Source: Cryptoclostridium sp036644995
GTDB lineage: Bacteria; Bacillota; Dehalobacteriia; UBA7702
Reading direction: 5' to 3'
DNA: 48,861 bases
Assembly (NCBI GenBank): GCA_036644995.1
Contig: JAVXOZ010000015.1
Span: 1-48,861, forward strand
Shown: piece after piece, positions 18,766-27,299 of the stretch
How the letters are laid out: the number at the start of each line of letters is the position of its first letter
How positions within the stretch are numbered: the first letter of the stretch is position 1
Notes under the pieces: generated by a model
What the model was told of the DNA's origin: nothing
Seen by the model: the letters and a program-made list of their open reading frames with translations, nothing else
The model's database searches: none
Program-made: the position numbers and the translations under genes

Positions 18766-20092
18766 AAATAAAACTGAACAGCAGGCTCGTGAAGATATTT
18801 TACATATGGTTGCGGAGTATTGTGATACGTTTCATAATAATAAAAGCGAATTTGCCGAAGGTGATCGCATTTCATATGCAGCACGTGTTTACGACCATGA
18901 TGAAATGGTAAATTTGGTGGATAGCTCTTTGGAATTTTGGCTTACATCGGGACGTTATACTGATTTATTCGAAAAAGAATTTGCCAAATATCTCAATGTG
19001 AGTTTTTGCTCTTTGGTCAATTCCGGATCTTCAGCAAATTTACTGGCTTTTATGGCGCTTACATCTCCATTATTGGAAGATAGAGCCATTAAGCCCGGAG
19101 ATGAAGTGATTACTGTGGCAGCAGGTTTTCCTACCACGGTAACGCCTATCCTTCAATATGGGGCAGTACCTGTATTTGTAGATGTAACAATTCCTCAATA
19201 TAATATAGATCCAAGTCAACTTGAGATAGCTCTTTCCCCTAAAACAAAAGCTGTAATGATTGCCCATACTCTGGGAAATCCTTTTAATTTAGATAAAGTG
19301 AAAGCTTTTTGCGATAAACATAATCTTTGGCTGGTTGAAGATAATTGTGATGCTTTGGGCAGTCAATACACCATCAATGGTGAAGAAAAATTTACCGGAA
19401 CCATTGGCGATATCGGAACATCCAGTTTCTACCCTCCCCATCATATGACCATGGGTGAAGGTGGAGCTGTATATACAAACAATCCTAAATTGAATAAAAT
19501 TATTCGTTCATTTAGAGATTGGGGCAGAGATTGCGGTTGCCCCTCAGGGAAAGATAATCTTTGCGGCCATCGGTTTGACCAACAATATGGTGAATTGCCT
19601 TTGGGATATGACCACAAATATGTTTATTCGCATTTTGGTTATAATTTAAAAGCCACGGATATGCAGGCAGCGGTAGGTTGTGCCCAACTGAAAAAATTCC
19701 CCAAATTCGTAGAAAAACGACGTGAAAATTTTAATCGTCTGAAAGCAGCTTTAGAGCCAATTTCACACAGTGTTATTTTGCCAGAGCCTTGTGAAAATTC
19801 CAATCCCAGTTGGTTTGGTTTCCTTATCACTTGCAAAAATGGGGTTGATCGCAACAGCGTTGTTCAATATATAGAAAAAAATGGTGTTCAAACCAGAATG
19901 CTTTTTGCCGGTAATATTATTAAGCATCCTTGCTTTAATGAAATGCGAGAAAACCACAGCGGTTATCGTGTTATCGGAAATTTGGAAAACACTGATTGCA
20001 TTATGAATGATACTTTTTGGGTAGGAGTATATCCGGGAATGACCAAGGCGATGATTGATTATATGGCAAAAATTATTATTGAGGCTGTTTAA
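18758..20092 (+). CDS. rfbH: CDP-4-keto-6-deoxyglucose 3-dehydratase (E1)
   Basis: PMP-dependent, iron-sulfur C3 dehydratase, 444 residues. The aminotransferase-fold lysine is replaced by His in SFYPPHHMTMGEGG, the hallmark of RfbH/E1. The cysteine cluster RDCGCPSG...NLCG marks the [2Fe-2S] ligands. The ATG at 18758 has CAGGAG upstream. The product, CDP-6-deoxy-glucoseen, normally needs the flavin/Fe-S reductase E3 (DdhD/AscD). No such gene is in this window, so the reductase must be elsewhere or be replaced by another electron donor. Confidence 0.96.
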   Translation: MFENKTEQQAREDILHMVAEYCDTFHNNKSEFAEGDRISYAARVYDHDEMVNLVDSSLEFWLTSGRYTDLFEKEFAKYLNVSFCSLVNSGSSANLLAFMALTSPLLEDRAIKPGDEVITVAAGFPTTVTPILQYGAVPVFVDVTIPQYNIDPSQLEIALSPKTKAVMIAHTLGNPFNLDKVKAFCDKHNLWLVEDNCDALGSQYTINGEEKFTGTIGDIGTSSFYPPHHMTMGEGGAVYTNNPKLNKIIRSFRDWGRDCGCPSGKDNLCGHRFDQQYGELPLGYDHKYVYSHFGYNLKATDMQAAVGCAQLKKFPKFVEKRRENFNRLKAALEPISHSVILPEPCENSNPSWFGFLITCKNGVDRNSVVQYIEKNGVQTRMLFAGNIIKHPCFNEMRENHSGYRVIGNLENTDCIMNDTFWVGVYPGMTKAMIDYMAKIIIEAV

Positions 20093-20118
20093 CAGTATAA
20101 ATAAAAGGATTTTGAATT

Positions 20119-21933
20119 ATGAAAATTAAAGTATCAAATTATATTGCAGATTTTCTGGCAAGTCATGGTATAAAACACGTTTTTACCGTTACAGGTGGTG
20201 GTGCCATGCACTTAAATGATGCCTTGGGTCATCATAAGGAATTAAAATGTATATATAATCATCATGAGCAGGCATCAGCTATTGCCGCTGAGTCTTATGC
20301 CAGAATAAATAATAAAATTGCAGCGGTTTGTGTTACCAGCGGCCCCGGGGGAACCAATGCAATCACAGGTGTTGTAGGTGGCTGGCTGGATTCTATTCCT
20401 ATGTTTGTTCTTTCCGGTCAGGTTAGGTATGACACCACAGCCAGAAGCACCGGCTTAAATATACGAGCTATGGGCGATCAAGAATTTGATATTACCAAAG
20501 CTGTTGCTTGTATGACAAAGTACAGCGAAATGGTTATAGATCCTTTGGAAATTGCTTATCATCTTGAAAAAGCATATTACTTGGCTTTTCATGGTCGTGG
20601 TGGTCCTGTTTGGTTGGATATTCCTTTGAATGTTCAAGGTGCAATAATTGATACCGATGATTTAAAACACTTTGATGAAGAAGAATGTAAAAATGAAAAC
20701 CCACCCAAGGTTTCAGCGGCAACTGCCAAAGAAATTTTGGAAAAAATAAAAGAGGCAAAACGACCTGTTATAAATTGTGGTAGTGCTATCCGCAGTTCAG
20801 GTGGATATGAAACATTTTGCCAATTAGTAGAAAAATTAAATATTCCCGTAGTTACAGGCTGGAACAGTATTGATTTACTGCCCAATGACAATCATCTTTA
20901 TGTGGGACGTGGTGGTATCATGGGGGATAGAGCAGGTAACTTTGCAATTCAAAACAGCGACTTGGTTTTGTCATTAGGCAGTAGACTGAGCATTCGCCAA
21001 GTAGGATACAATTATGAATCATGGGCAAGAGAAGCCTTTGTGATTATGGTTGATATTGACAAAGATGAATTGAAAAAGCCAACACTTCATGTGGAAATGC
21101 CAATTTGTGCCGATGTAAAAAATCTTATGGAAGAACTTAATTTACAGTTGGGTGATACGGTATTAGATACGGATAAATCTTGGCTGAAACGCTGTGAACA
21201 GTGGAAAAATAATTACCCCGTAACTATGGCAAAACATTATCAAGAAACAGAAAATGTAAATGTATATGCCTTTATCAATGAAATAAGTAGGTTTTTGCCC
21301 GAAAATTATATTACAGTTGTGGGCAATGGTTCAGCTTGTGTTGTTGGAAGTCACGGATATATCATCAAAAAAGGGCAACGGTTCATTATTAATTCTGCCA
21401 TAGCCTCAATGGGCTATGATTTGCCCGCTGCTATTGGTGCTTGCATTGCCAAAAATAAGGAAGAATTAGTTTGTATTACCGGAGATGGTAGCATTCAGAT
21501 GAATTTGCAAGAATTACAAACAATTATAACCAACCATCTTCCAATTAAAATATTTGTTATCAATAATGAAGGATACCATTCCATTCGCCAAACTCAAAAA
21601 AACTTTTTTGGTGAACCTCTTGTGGGGATTGGAAAAGATAGCCATGATTTGGATTTCCCTGCCTTGGAAAAGTTGGCAAAGGCTTATGGCTATCCTTATT
21701 ATAAATGTGAAAAAACCAGTGATTTGCAAAAGACTATCCAGGAAGTTTTTCTGAAAAAAGAAGCAGTTATTTGTGAAATATTTGTAACAAAGGAGCAAAA
21801 TTTCGAACCAAAATCTGCAACAAAACGTCTTGATGATGGTTCTTTGGTTTCTGCTCCCTTGGAAGATTTGGCACCCTTTTTGTCACGAGAAGAGCTTGAA
21901 AAGAATATGATTATTCCTTTGATAAATAAATAG
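20119..21933 (+). CDS. ThDP-dependent enzyme, acetolactate synthase-like (YerE-like)
   Basis: A 604-residue thiamine-diphosphate enzyme. It has the activating Glu in YNHHEQASA, the flavoenzyme-type middle domain, and the ThDP motif GDGSIQMN...FVINN. Biosynthetic acetolactate synthase would need a regulatory subunit, which is absent. Context directly after rfbH instead suggests YerE, which decarboxylates pyruvate and adds the two-carbon unit to C4 of a CDP-4-keto-3,6-dideoxyhexose to form a branched sugar such as yersiniose. The enzyme class is certain; the substrate is inferred from the neighbours. RBS AAAGGA. Starts 26 bp after rfbH. Confidence 0.85.
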   Translation: MKIKVSNYIADFLASHGIKHVFTVTGGGAMHLNDALGHHKELKCIYNHHEQASAIAAESYARINNKIAAVCVTSGPGGTNAITGVVGGWLDSIPMFVLSGQVRYDTTARSTGLNIRAMGDQEFDITKAVACMTKYSEMVIDPLEIAYHLEKAYYLAFHGRGGPVWLDIPLNVQGAIIDTDDLKHFDEEECKNENPPKVSAATAKEILEKIKEAKRPVINCGSAIRSSGGYETFCQLVEKLNIPVVTGWNSIDLLPNDNHLYVGRGGIMGDRAGNFAIQNSDLVLSLGSRLSIRQVGYNYESWAREAFVIMVDIDKDELKKPTLHVEMPICADVKNLMEELNLQLGDTVLDTDKSWLKRCEQWKNNYPVTMAKHYQETENVNVYAFINEISRFLPENYITVVGNGSACVVGSHGYIIKKGQRFIINSAIASMGYDLPAAIGACIAKNKEELVCITGDGSIQMNLQELQTIITNHLPIKIFVINNEGYHSIRQTQKNFFGEPLVGIGKDSHDLDFPALEKLAKAYGYPYYKCEKTSDLQKTIQEVFLKKEAVICEIFVTKEQNFEPKSATKRLDDGSLVSAPLEDLAPFLSREELEKNMIIPLINK

Positions 21934-21946
21934 AAAAGGTGATATT

Positions 21947-22588
21947 ATGATTAGAAAATACGAAGTGCTTAAAAAAATTGAAGACCTTGGTGTTATCGCT
22001 GTTTTGAGATCTAAATCTGAAGAGCAAGCTGAAAAAGTTGTTAATTCTTGTATGAAAGGCGGTATCAATGTTATCGAAATAACCTTCTCGGTGCCAGGTG
22101 CAGATAAGGTAATTTCTAACCTGAAAACAAAATTAGCAGGGGAAGATATCATACTTGGAGCCGGCACAGTATTAGATGCTTGTACCGCACGTTTGGCTAT
22201 TTTGGCAGGAGCAGAGTTTATTGTTGCACCTACTTTTGATAAAGAAGTTGCGTTGATGTGCAACCAATACGGTATTCCTTATATGCCGGGCTGTATGACG
22301 GTGAATGAAATTGCTGAAGCAATGAAATATGGCGTTGATGTTGTAAAACTATTCCCAGGCAGCGAATATAAAATAGGCTTTATCAAAGCTATAAAAGCAC
22401 CCCTGTCTAATGTGAATGTTATGGTTACAGGTGGAGTTAGTATTGATAATACCCAAGATTGGATTCGTGGTGGTGCCTTTGCTGTTGGGGTTGGTGGAAA
22501 TCTGACCAAAGTGGAGAATGAAAATTACGATGCCATCGTTGATGTTGCTAAACGCTATAAGGAAGAAGTTATTTCTGCACGTAAATAG
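21947..22588 (+). CDS. eda: KDPG/KHG-family class I aldolase
   Basis: A 213-residue aldolase of the 2-keto-3-deoxy-6-phosphogluconate family. It shows GVIAVLR, the acid/base segment IEITFSVPGA, GAGTVLD, FIVAPTFD, PGCMTVNEI and the Schiff-base lysine in VVKLFPGSEY, then VMVTGGVS. The enzyme cleaves KDPG to pyruvate and glyceraldehyde 3-phosphate, or runs the reverse addition of pyruvate to an aldehyde. It lies between a pyruvate-using ThDP enzyme and a HAD phosphatase in a glycan operon, so it may supply pyruvate or form an ulosonic-type sugar acid. The variant MPGCMTV (commonly PGV-x-TP) may reflect altered specificity. RBS AAAAGGTGA. Confidence 0.9.
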   Translation: MIRKYEVLKKIEDLGVIAVLRSKSEEQAEKVVNSCMKGGINVIEITFSVPGADKVISNLKTKLAGEDIILGAGTVLDACTARLAILAGAEFIVAPTFDKEVALMCNQYGIPYMPGCMTVNEIAEAMKYGVDVVKLFPGSEYKIGFIKAIKAPLSNVNVMVTGGVSIDNTQDWIRGGAFAVGVGGNLTKVENENYDAIVDVAKRYKEEVISARK

Positions 22589-22598
22589 GAGGTTTTTT

Positions 22599-23350
22599 AT
22601 GCTAAAAGATATTAAAGCAGTTGCTTTTGATTTGGATGGTACTATTTACTACGGAAGTAAAATTATAGATGGTGCTAATGAGGCAATTTCTCATGCTAAA
22701 TCTAAAGGTATAAAAGTTTTTTTTCTCACCAATAATTCCACAAAAACAAGAATGCAAATTTACGAAAAGTTAATTGGTATGGGTATTTTATGCGATTATG
22801 AAGAGGTTTTCACTTCAGGATATATTGCAACTTTGTATGCAAAAAAAGAAAAATTAAATAATATTTATATCTTTGGCTCTAAAAATTTAATTAGTGAATT
22901 TCATGATATTGGCATTGATGTGGTAGATGAATCACAAGCTGAAAATTTATTGATTGGTTATGACCCTGCTTTTACCTATGAATCATTAACCAAGGCATTA
23001 CATGTTGCCTTAAAGGCAAAAAAATCATTGCCTGCAATAAAGAAAAACATTTTCCCGGGGAAAATGCTATGCGTTTACCCGGTTGCGGGGCTATGGTGGC
23101 ACCTATTGAACTTTGTGCAAACAGAAAAAGCGATGTAGTTATCGGCAAGCCCAGTACTTTGATGTTGGATGTTATATGCAACGTGAATCATTTATCAGAA
23201 AAAGAGATTCTTATGGTTGGAGATACCTATGAAAGTGATATTGCTATGGCAAAAGACAAAGGCTGTCCTTCAGTTTTGATTAGTGAAAATGAAACATTTG
23301 ATGATACTATTTGTATTAAACAAATTAAAGAACTAATAGACTTACTGTAA
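22599..23350 (+). CDS. HAD-IIA (NagD-like) phosphatase read through a -1 frameshift
   Basis: Sugar-phosphate phosphatase of the NagD/HAD-IIA subfamily. Motif I is AFDLDGTIYYG, motif II is FFLTNNSTK, and the second frame holds RLPGCGAMVAPIE, DVVIGKP and motif IV MVGDTYESDI. Frame 0 ends in a short foreign tail at 23138. The correct continuation (IIACNKEKHFPGENAMRLPG) is in the -1 frame and joins exactly at a seven-A run, 23018-23024. The joined product of about 250 residues has the family's full length. It is either a programmed or slippage frameshift, a mutation, or a one-base assembly error. RBS TAGGAGG precedes the ATG at 22599. Confidence 0.82.
23018..23066 (+). promoter_or_regulatory. Slippery heptamer A_AAA_AAA and downstream stem-loop
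   Basis: In the phosphatase gene, frame 0 reads GCA AAA AAA TCA; the run 23018-23024 is in the exact phase needed for tandem -1 slippage, after which ATC ATT GCC continues the family sequence. A stem CATTTTC/GAAAATG (23048-23054 and 23060-23066) follows 23 nt downstream, longer than the usual 5-9 nt spacer. Seven A residues also allow transcriptional slippage. Confidence 0.55.
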
Positions 23351-23362
23351 GCGGAGTATTTT

Positions 23363-24274
23363 ATGAAAACTGCAATCATAACCGGTCCCACAGGAGTTTT
23401 GGGCATGAATCTCCTTGAAAAATTGCTTTTTGAGGGGATTAAAGTGTATGCTGTTTGTCGGCCCAATTCCACGGTGTCCCAAAGCATTCCCCCTCACTCA
23501 CTTCTTACAATTATTACCTGTGATATTTCTAATATAATGTCAATAAAAGAGCAAATAACTGAAAAATGTGATGTATTCTATGATTTTGCATGGCTGGGTA
23601 CCTTTGGTGATACTCGGAATGATATGTATTTACAAAATAAAAATATAGAATATACCTTAGATGCGGTGCGTCTTGCTAATGATTTGGGATGTGAAGTTTT
23701 TATTGGTGCAGGGTCACAGGCAGAATATGGTAGAGCAGATGGTATCCTTAGGGCAGATACCCCCACGCTTCCTGAAAATGGCTATGGAATGGCAAAACTT
23801 TGTGCAGGTCAAATGAGTCGCATTCTCTGCAATCAACTTAATATCAAACATATTTGGATACGTATTTTAAGTTTATATGGCCCTTATGATGGCCCGTATA
23901 CTATGGTTATGTCCACCATTGGCAAGTTACTTTCAGGTGAAGAAACCGCTTTTACCTTGGGAGAGCAACAATGGGATTATCTTTATGGTGCCGATGCGGC
24001 AAATGCTTTTTATTTGGCAGCATTACATGGTAAAAATAATAAAATATATGTTTTGGGTAGCGGCAAAGTTAAACCGTTATCTGCTTATATTCAAGAAATT
24101 GGCAATATAGTCTCCCCTAAAACCAATTTGGGCATTGGTAAAGTGCCATATAGTGAAAAACAAGTTATGTATCTCTGTGCGGATATTTCAGAACTTGCCA
24201 AGGATACCGGGTTTTCTCCTGAAATTGACTTTAGAGAAGGTATTGGCAAAACCCTGAAGTGGTTCAAAAAATAA
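23363..24274 (+). CDS. SDR-family NAD(P)-dependent sugar epimerase/reductase
   Basis: A 303-residue extended SDR. It has the Rossmann motif ITGPTGVLGMNLLEKLL, a conserved FIGAGSQAEYGRADG, the catalytic YGMAK, and YLYGADAANAFYLAA. This family includes 4-ketoreductases that finish CDP-dideoxyhexoses (abequose-, tyvelose-type) and YerF, which reduces the ketone after YerE. Given the neighbouring ThDP enzyme, a terminal reductase of the branched sugar is the best guess; an epimerase is possible. RBS AGCGGAG; starts 12 bp after the phosphatase stop. Confidence 0.85.
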   Translation: MKTAIITGPTGVLGMNLLEKLLFEGIKVYAVCRPNSTVSQSIPPHSLLTIITCDISNIMSIKEQITEKCDVFYDFAWLGTFGDTRNDMYLQNKNIEYTLDAVRLANDLGCEVFIGAGSQAEYGRADGILRADTPTLPENGYGMAKLCAGQMSRILCNQLNIKHIWIRILSLYGPYDGPYTMVMSTIGKLLSGEETAFTLGEQQWDYLYGADAANAFYLAALHGKNNKIYVLGSGKVKPLSAYIQEIGNIVSPKTNLGIGKVPYSEKQVMYLCADISELAKDTGFSPEIDFREGIGKTLKWFKK

Positions 24275-24288
24275 TGGGAAAATGAAAA

Positions 24289-25239
24289 ATGAAAAAAATA
24301 AGTGTATTGGTGCCTTGCTATAATGAAGAAGAAAATATAGTGCCATTAACAAAAGCAATTACCTTAGAATTTGCAAAAAACCTGCCAAAGTATGATTATG
24401 AATTGGTTTTTATTGATAATTGCTCTCAAGATAAAACTCAAGAACTTTTAGAAAGTGTTTGTGAAGAAAATAAAAAGGTAAAAGCAATTTTCAATTCTAA
24501 AAATTTTGGGCAATTTAATTCGCCTTACCATGGTATGCTGCAAACCACAGGAGATTGTACAATTTGTATGTGCTGTGATTTTCAAGATCCTGTATCTTTA
24601 ATCCCCGATATGGTACATGAGTGGGAAAAAGGATATAAGGTTGTTTGTGCTATCAAAAAAAGCAGCAAAGAAAAACATATCATGCGTTTTTTACGTTCTT
24701 GCTACTATAAATTAATTCGCAAAATGTCCTCGGTGGAACAGATTGAACATTTCACAGGTACGGGGTTATATGATAAAAGTTTTATTGAAACCTTAAGAAA
24801 TTTAGGTGACCCCCAGCCGTTTTTAAGAGGCATAGTTGCAGAGCTGGGACCTGCTAAGCGTGGCATAGTCTATTATGAACAGCAAAAACGTCGTGCAGGA
24901 AAAACTCACAATAATTTTTTCACACTTTATGATGCGGCAATGTTAAGCTTTACTTCTTACACAAAAATAGGTTTACGCTTGGCATCAATTTCTGGATTTT
25001 TCATGTCGGGTATTGGTTTCATCATAGCTTTATTTTATCTTATAAAGAAGTTGATATGCTGGAATTCTTTTGCAATGGGTACCGCTCCAATTTTAATTGG
25101 CTTGTTTTTATTCTCTTCAATTTTATTATTTTATATCGGATTTTTAGGCGAATATGTCTTAAATATAAATACACGAGTAATGAATCGTCCTCTTGTTGTT
25201 GAGGAAAAAAGAATTAATTTTGGTGACGAAAGCAGGTAA
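24289..25239 (+). CDS. DPM1/GtrB-like polyprenyl-phosphate glycosyltransferase (GT2)
   Basis: A 316-residue GT2 enzyme, starting VLVPCYNEEENIVPL, with DNCSQDKT, a CCDFQDP metal site and FLRGIVAELG, then two C-terminal transmembrane helices. This is the architecture of enzymes that load a sugar from a nucleotide donor onto undecaprenyl phosphate on the inner leaflet. It works with the GtrA-like flippase and the multi-spanning transferases downstream, which would use the lipid-linked sugar outside. One base pair class separates it from the next gene (2-bp gap), so they are coupled. Confidence 0.92.
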   Translation: MKKISVLVPCYNEEENIVPLTKAITLEFAKNLPKYDYELVFIDNCSQDKTQELLESVCEENKKVKAIFNSKNFGQFNSPYHGMLQTTGDCTICMCCDFQDPVSLIPDMVHEWEKGYKVVCAIKKSSKEKHIMRFLRSCYYKLIRKMSSVEQIEHFTGTGLYDKSFIETLRNLGDPQPFLRGIVAELGPAKRGIVYYEQQKRRAGKTHNNFFTLYDAAMLSFTSYTKIGLRLASISGFFMSGIGFIIALFYLIKKLICWNSFAMGTAPILIGLFLFSSILLFYIGFLGEYVLNINTRVMNRPLVVEEKRINFGDESR

Positions 25240-25241
25240 AT

Positions 25242-27266
25242 ATGTCTACAAAATTTAGTTTATTTTCAAAAAAAACAACCTATAATAAAAACGATTTTTT
25301 AACATTGTTTTGTATACTTTTGATTTTTGGTGTATTCAATTTTCTGTTTTTTGATAAATTTGCAACGATGACCGAAGGATGGTTTCAGGACTATGCAAAT
25401 TATATAAAAGCAGGGCAGGTAATGTATCGAGATTTTTATATGTATATTCCCCCTGTTTTTCCATGGTTGATGACGCTGATTTCCATAATTTCAGATAATT
25501 CTTTAATTGTTTTCCGAATTTATGGCATCTTGGAACGTTTGGTTTTAGTGTCATTTGTTTTTTTTATCTTTAAAAGAGTATTTTCTAATAAAGTAATTTT
25601 TATTTCTTTATTAACAGCAAGTATTATTTATATTTCCAATCCTCAAGACCTTTTTTATGGATATTATCAAACATCATTGTTGTTTGCGGTTATATTTCTT
25701 TATTCTTTTATAAAACTTATTGAAAAATTTGATAGTAAATACTATTATTGTTATGCTATTTTGGCAGGTGTTATCGCAGGAATTACCATTGCAACAAAAC
25801 ATACCACAGGGGTTATTCTTGCCTTAGTTTTGGCTATTGCTTTAATAATAATATTTTGGAAAACAAATAAAAAAAGAGCATTAAAATGTGGGGCTTTAGG
25901 CATATTGGGTGCTTTTATTGTTATTGGAATAGTGTGTATGGTTCTATGGTTACAATCCGCACTAATTCCTTGTTTTCATGCACTTTTTGCAGGTGGCTCA
26001 TCTAAGGGCAATTTGCTTAATGTCTTTTTTGGATTTATTCCGAGAATAATAAATCCTGTGTCGGTTATTTTGTTTTTAAGTATAATTATTATGGTAATCT
26101 TAACACAAAATACTAAATTATTTCATGTAAAAATTAACGATGAAAAAATACGTAAAATAGTAAATGGAATATATGGCTTATTTTTATGCGGTATTGCGGT
26201 GTTTTTGGGAATTTTATTAAAGCGTTCTGTTTTTAACGGGGTGTGCTTTCCCACATATACATTACACAGTATTATTTTCTTTTTCGGTTGTTTATTGATT
26301 TTATGTGCATTATATTTTGCGCCAAGACGTTGGTTTTTTTCCCATAAAACTGCTATTTCCTTAATAATTACATCATTAGTATTTTGTCTGTTTTTTATAT
26401 ATATTGTAAGGCATCAAATTAATTATATAGATTATATGACGGTACGAGCTTGGCGGCAGAATGCTATCTATGCCAGTTTCTTTTTGCTTACACTTTATAT
26501 TATATATGTTCTTTACCAGCTTTTAAAAATGAACAAAAAAGAATACAGAATGCTATTTTTAATCAGTATTTCTGCATGGACTATAATGTTTATTCATGGT
26601 ATGTCTTATATCATTGAAGATCATGGCACATTATTATCCTTTACTTTACTGATAGGTTTAGCTTTATCAGAAAAAACAGTGTTTAATTTTTGCAAGAATT
26701 TGTTGATTGTGGTATTTTGCATAGGGATGATTTTTCCCATCACAGTACAACGCTGTTATTTCCCCTATGATTGGTGGGGCGTAAATACTACACCAAGTAT
26801 TTATACAGCAGTTGACCATGGCTTTGAAGACCCGATGCTTAAGGGCCTAAAATCATCTGAAGAAGTTGTAAAACAAACAAACGATATCTACCGCTTGGTT
26901 CAAAATTTAAAAGAGGATGGCGATACTTTGTATACATTTCCTCACATTAGTTATTATAATGCTATGGCTAAGCTTCCTTCTGATACTTATGGAAAAGTGC
27001 ATTATTTTGATGTTTGTCCTGATGATATTGCTAAATCTGATGCTAAAATATTAGCAAAGAACCCCCCTGATATTATAATGTGGCAAATATTTTATGAATA
27101 TGAATGGCAAATTCATGAGGATTTTTTCCGCAACGGCAAAACTTCGGGACAGCGAGAACTGGAAAAAGAATATCTAAAAATAACCAAAAATAACCAATAT
27201 GAATTTTGTGGCGAATATGTGGTGGGTGAAAGTGCTCCCATTGAAATTTGGCACAAAATCAAGTAA
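25242..27266 (+). CDS. Large multi-spanning GT-C-like glycosyltransferase
   Basis: A 674-residue integral membrane protein with about twelve hydrophobic helices and a soluble C-terminal domain from about residue 510 (QRCYFPYDWWGVNTTPS...). The first loop carries TEGWFQDYANYIKAGQVMYRDFY, where GT-C enzymes keep catalytic acids (the W-F-x-D/E region). This suggests a GT39/ArnT-like transferase using polyprenyl-linked sugar. Acceptor and sugar are unknown. It starts 2 bp after the GT2 gene; the GT2 product is the natural donor synthase. Confidence 0.78.
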   Translation: MSTKFSLFSKKTTYNKNDFLTLFCILLIFGVFNFLFFDKFATMTEGWFQDYANYIKAGQVMYRDFYMYIPPVFPWLMTLISIISDNSLIVFRIYGILERLVLVSFVFFIFKRVFSNKVIFISLLTASIIYISNPQDLFYGYYQTSLLFAVIFLYSFIKLIEKFDSKYYYCYAILAGVIAGITIATKHTTGVILALVLAIALIIIFWKTNKKRALKCGALGILGAFIVIGIVCMVLWLQSALIPCFHALFAGGSSKGNLLNVFFGFIPRIINPVSVILFLSIIIMVILTQNTKLFHVKINDEKIRKIVNGIYGLFLCGIAVFLGILLKRSVFNGVCFPTYTLHSIIFFFGCLLILCALYFAPRRWFFSHKTAISLIITSLVFCLFFIYIVRHQINYIDYMTVRAWRQNAIYASFFLLTLYIIYVLYQLLKMNKKEYRMLFLISISAWTIMFIHGMSYIIEDHGTLLSFTLLIGLALSEKTVFNFCKNLLIVVFCIGMIFPITVQRCYFPYDWWGVNTTPSIYTAVDHGFEDPMLKGLKSSEEVVKQTNDIYRLVQNLKEDGDTLYTFPHISYYNAMAKLPSDTYGKVHYFDVCPDDIAKSDAKILAKNPPDIIMWQIFYEYEWQIHEDFFRNGKTSGQRELEKEYLKITKNNQYEFCGEYVVGESAPIEIWHKIK

Positions 27267-27299
27267 AATGATTATTAATGAAAGTTGAGTTTTCTATTT

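Noticed and set aside
20119..21933. Biosynthetic acetolactate synthase (ilvB) for branched amino acids
   Set aside because: No ilvN/ilvC neighbours; it lies in a CDP-dideoxyhexose operon, where a YerE-type role is more economical. Not excluded by sequence alone.
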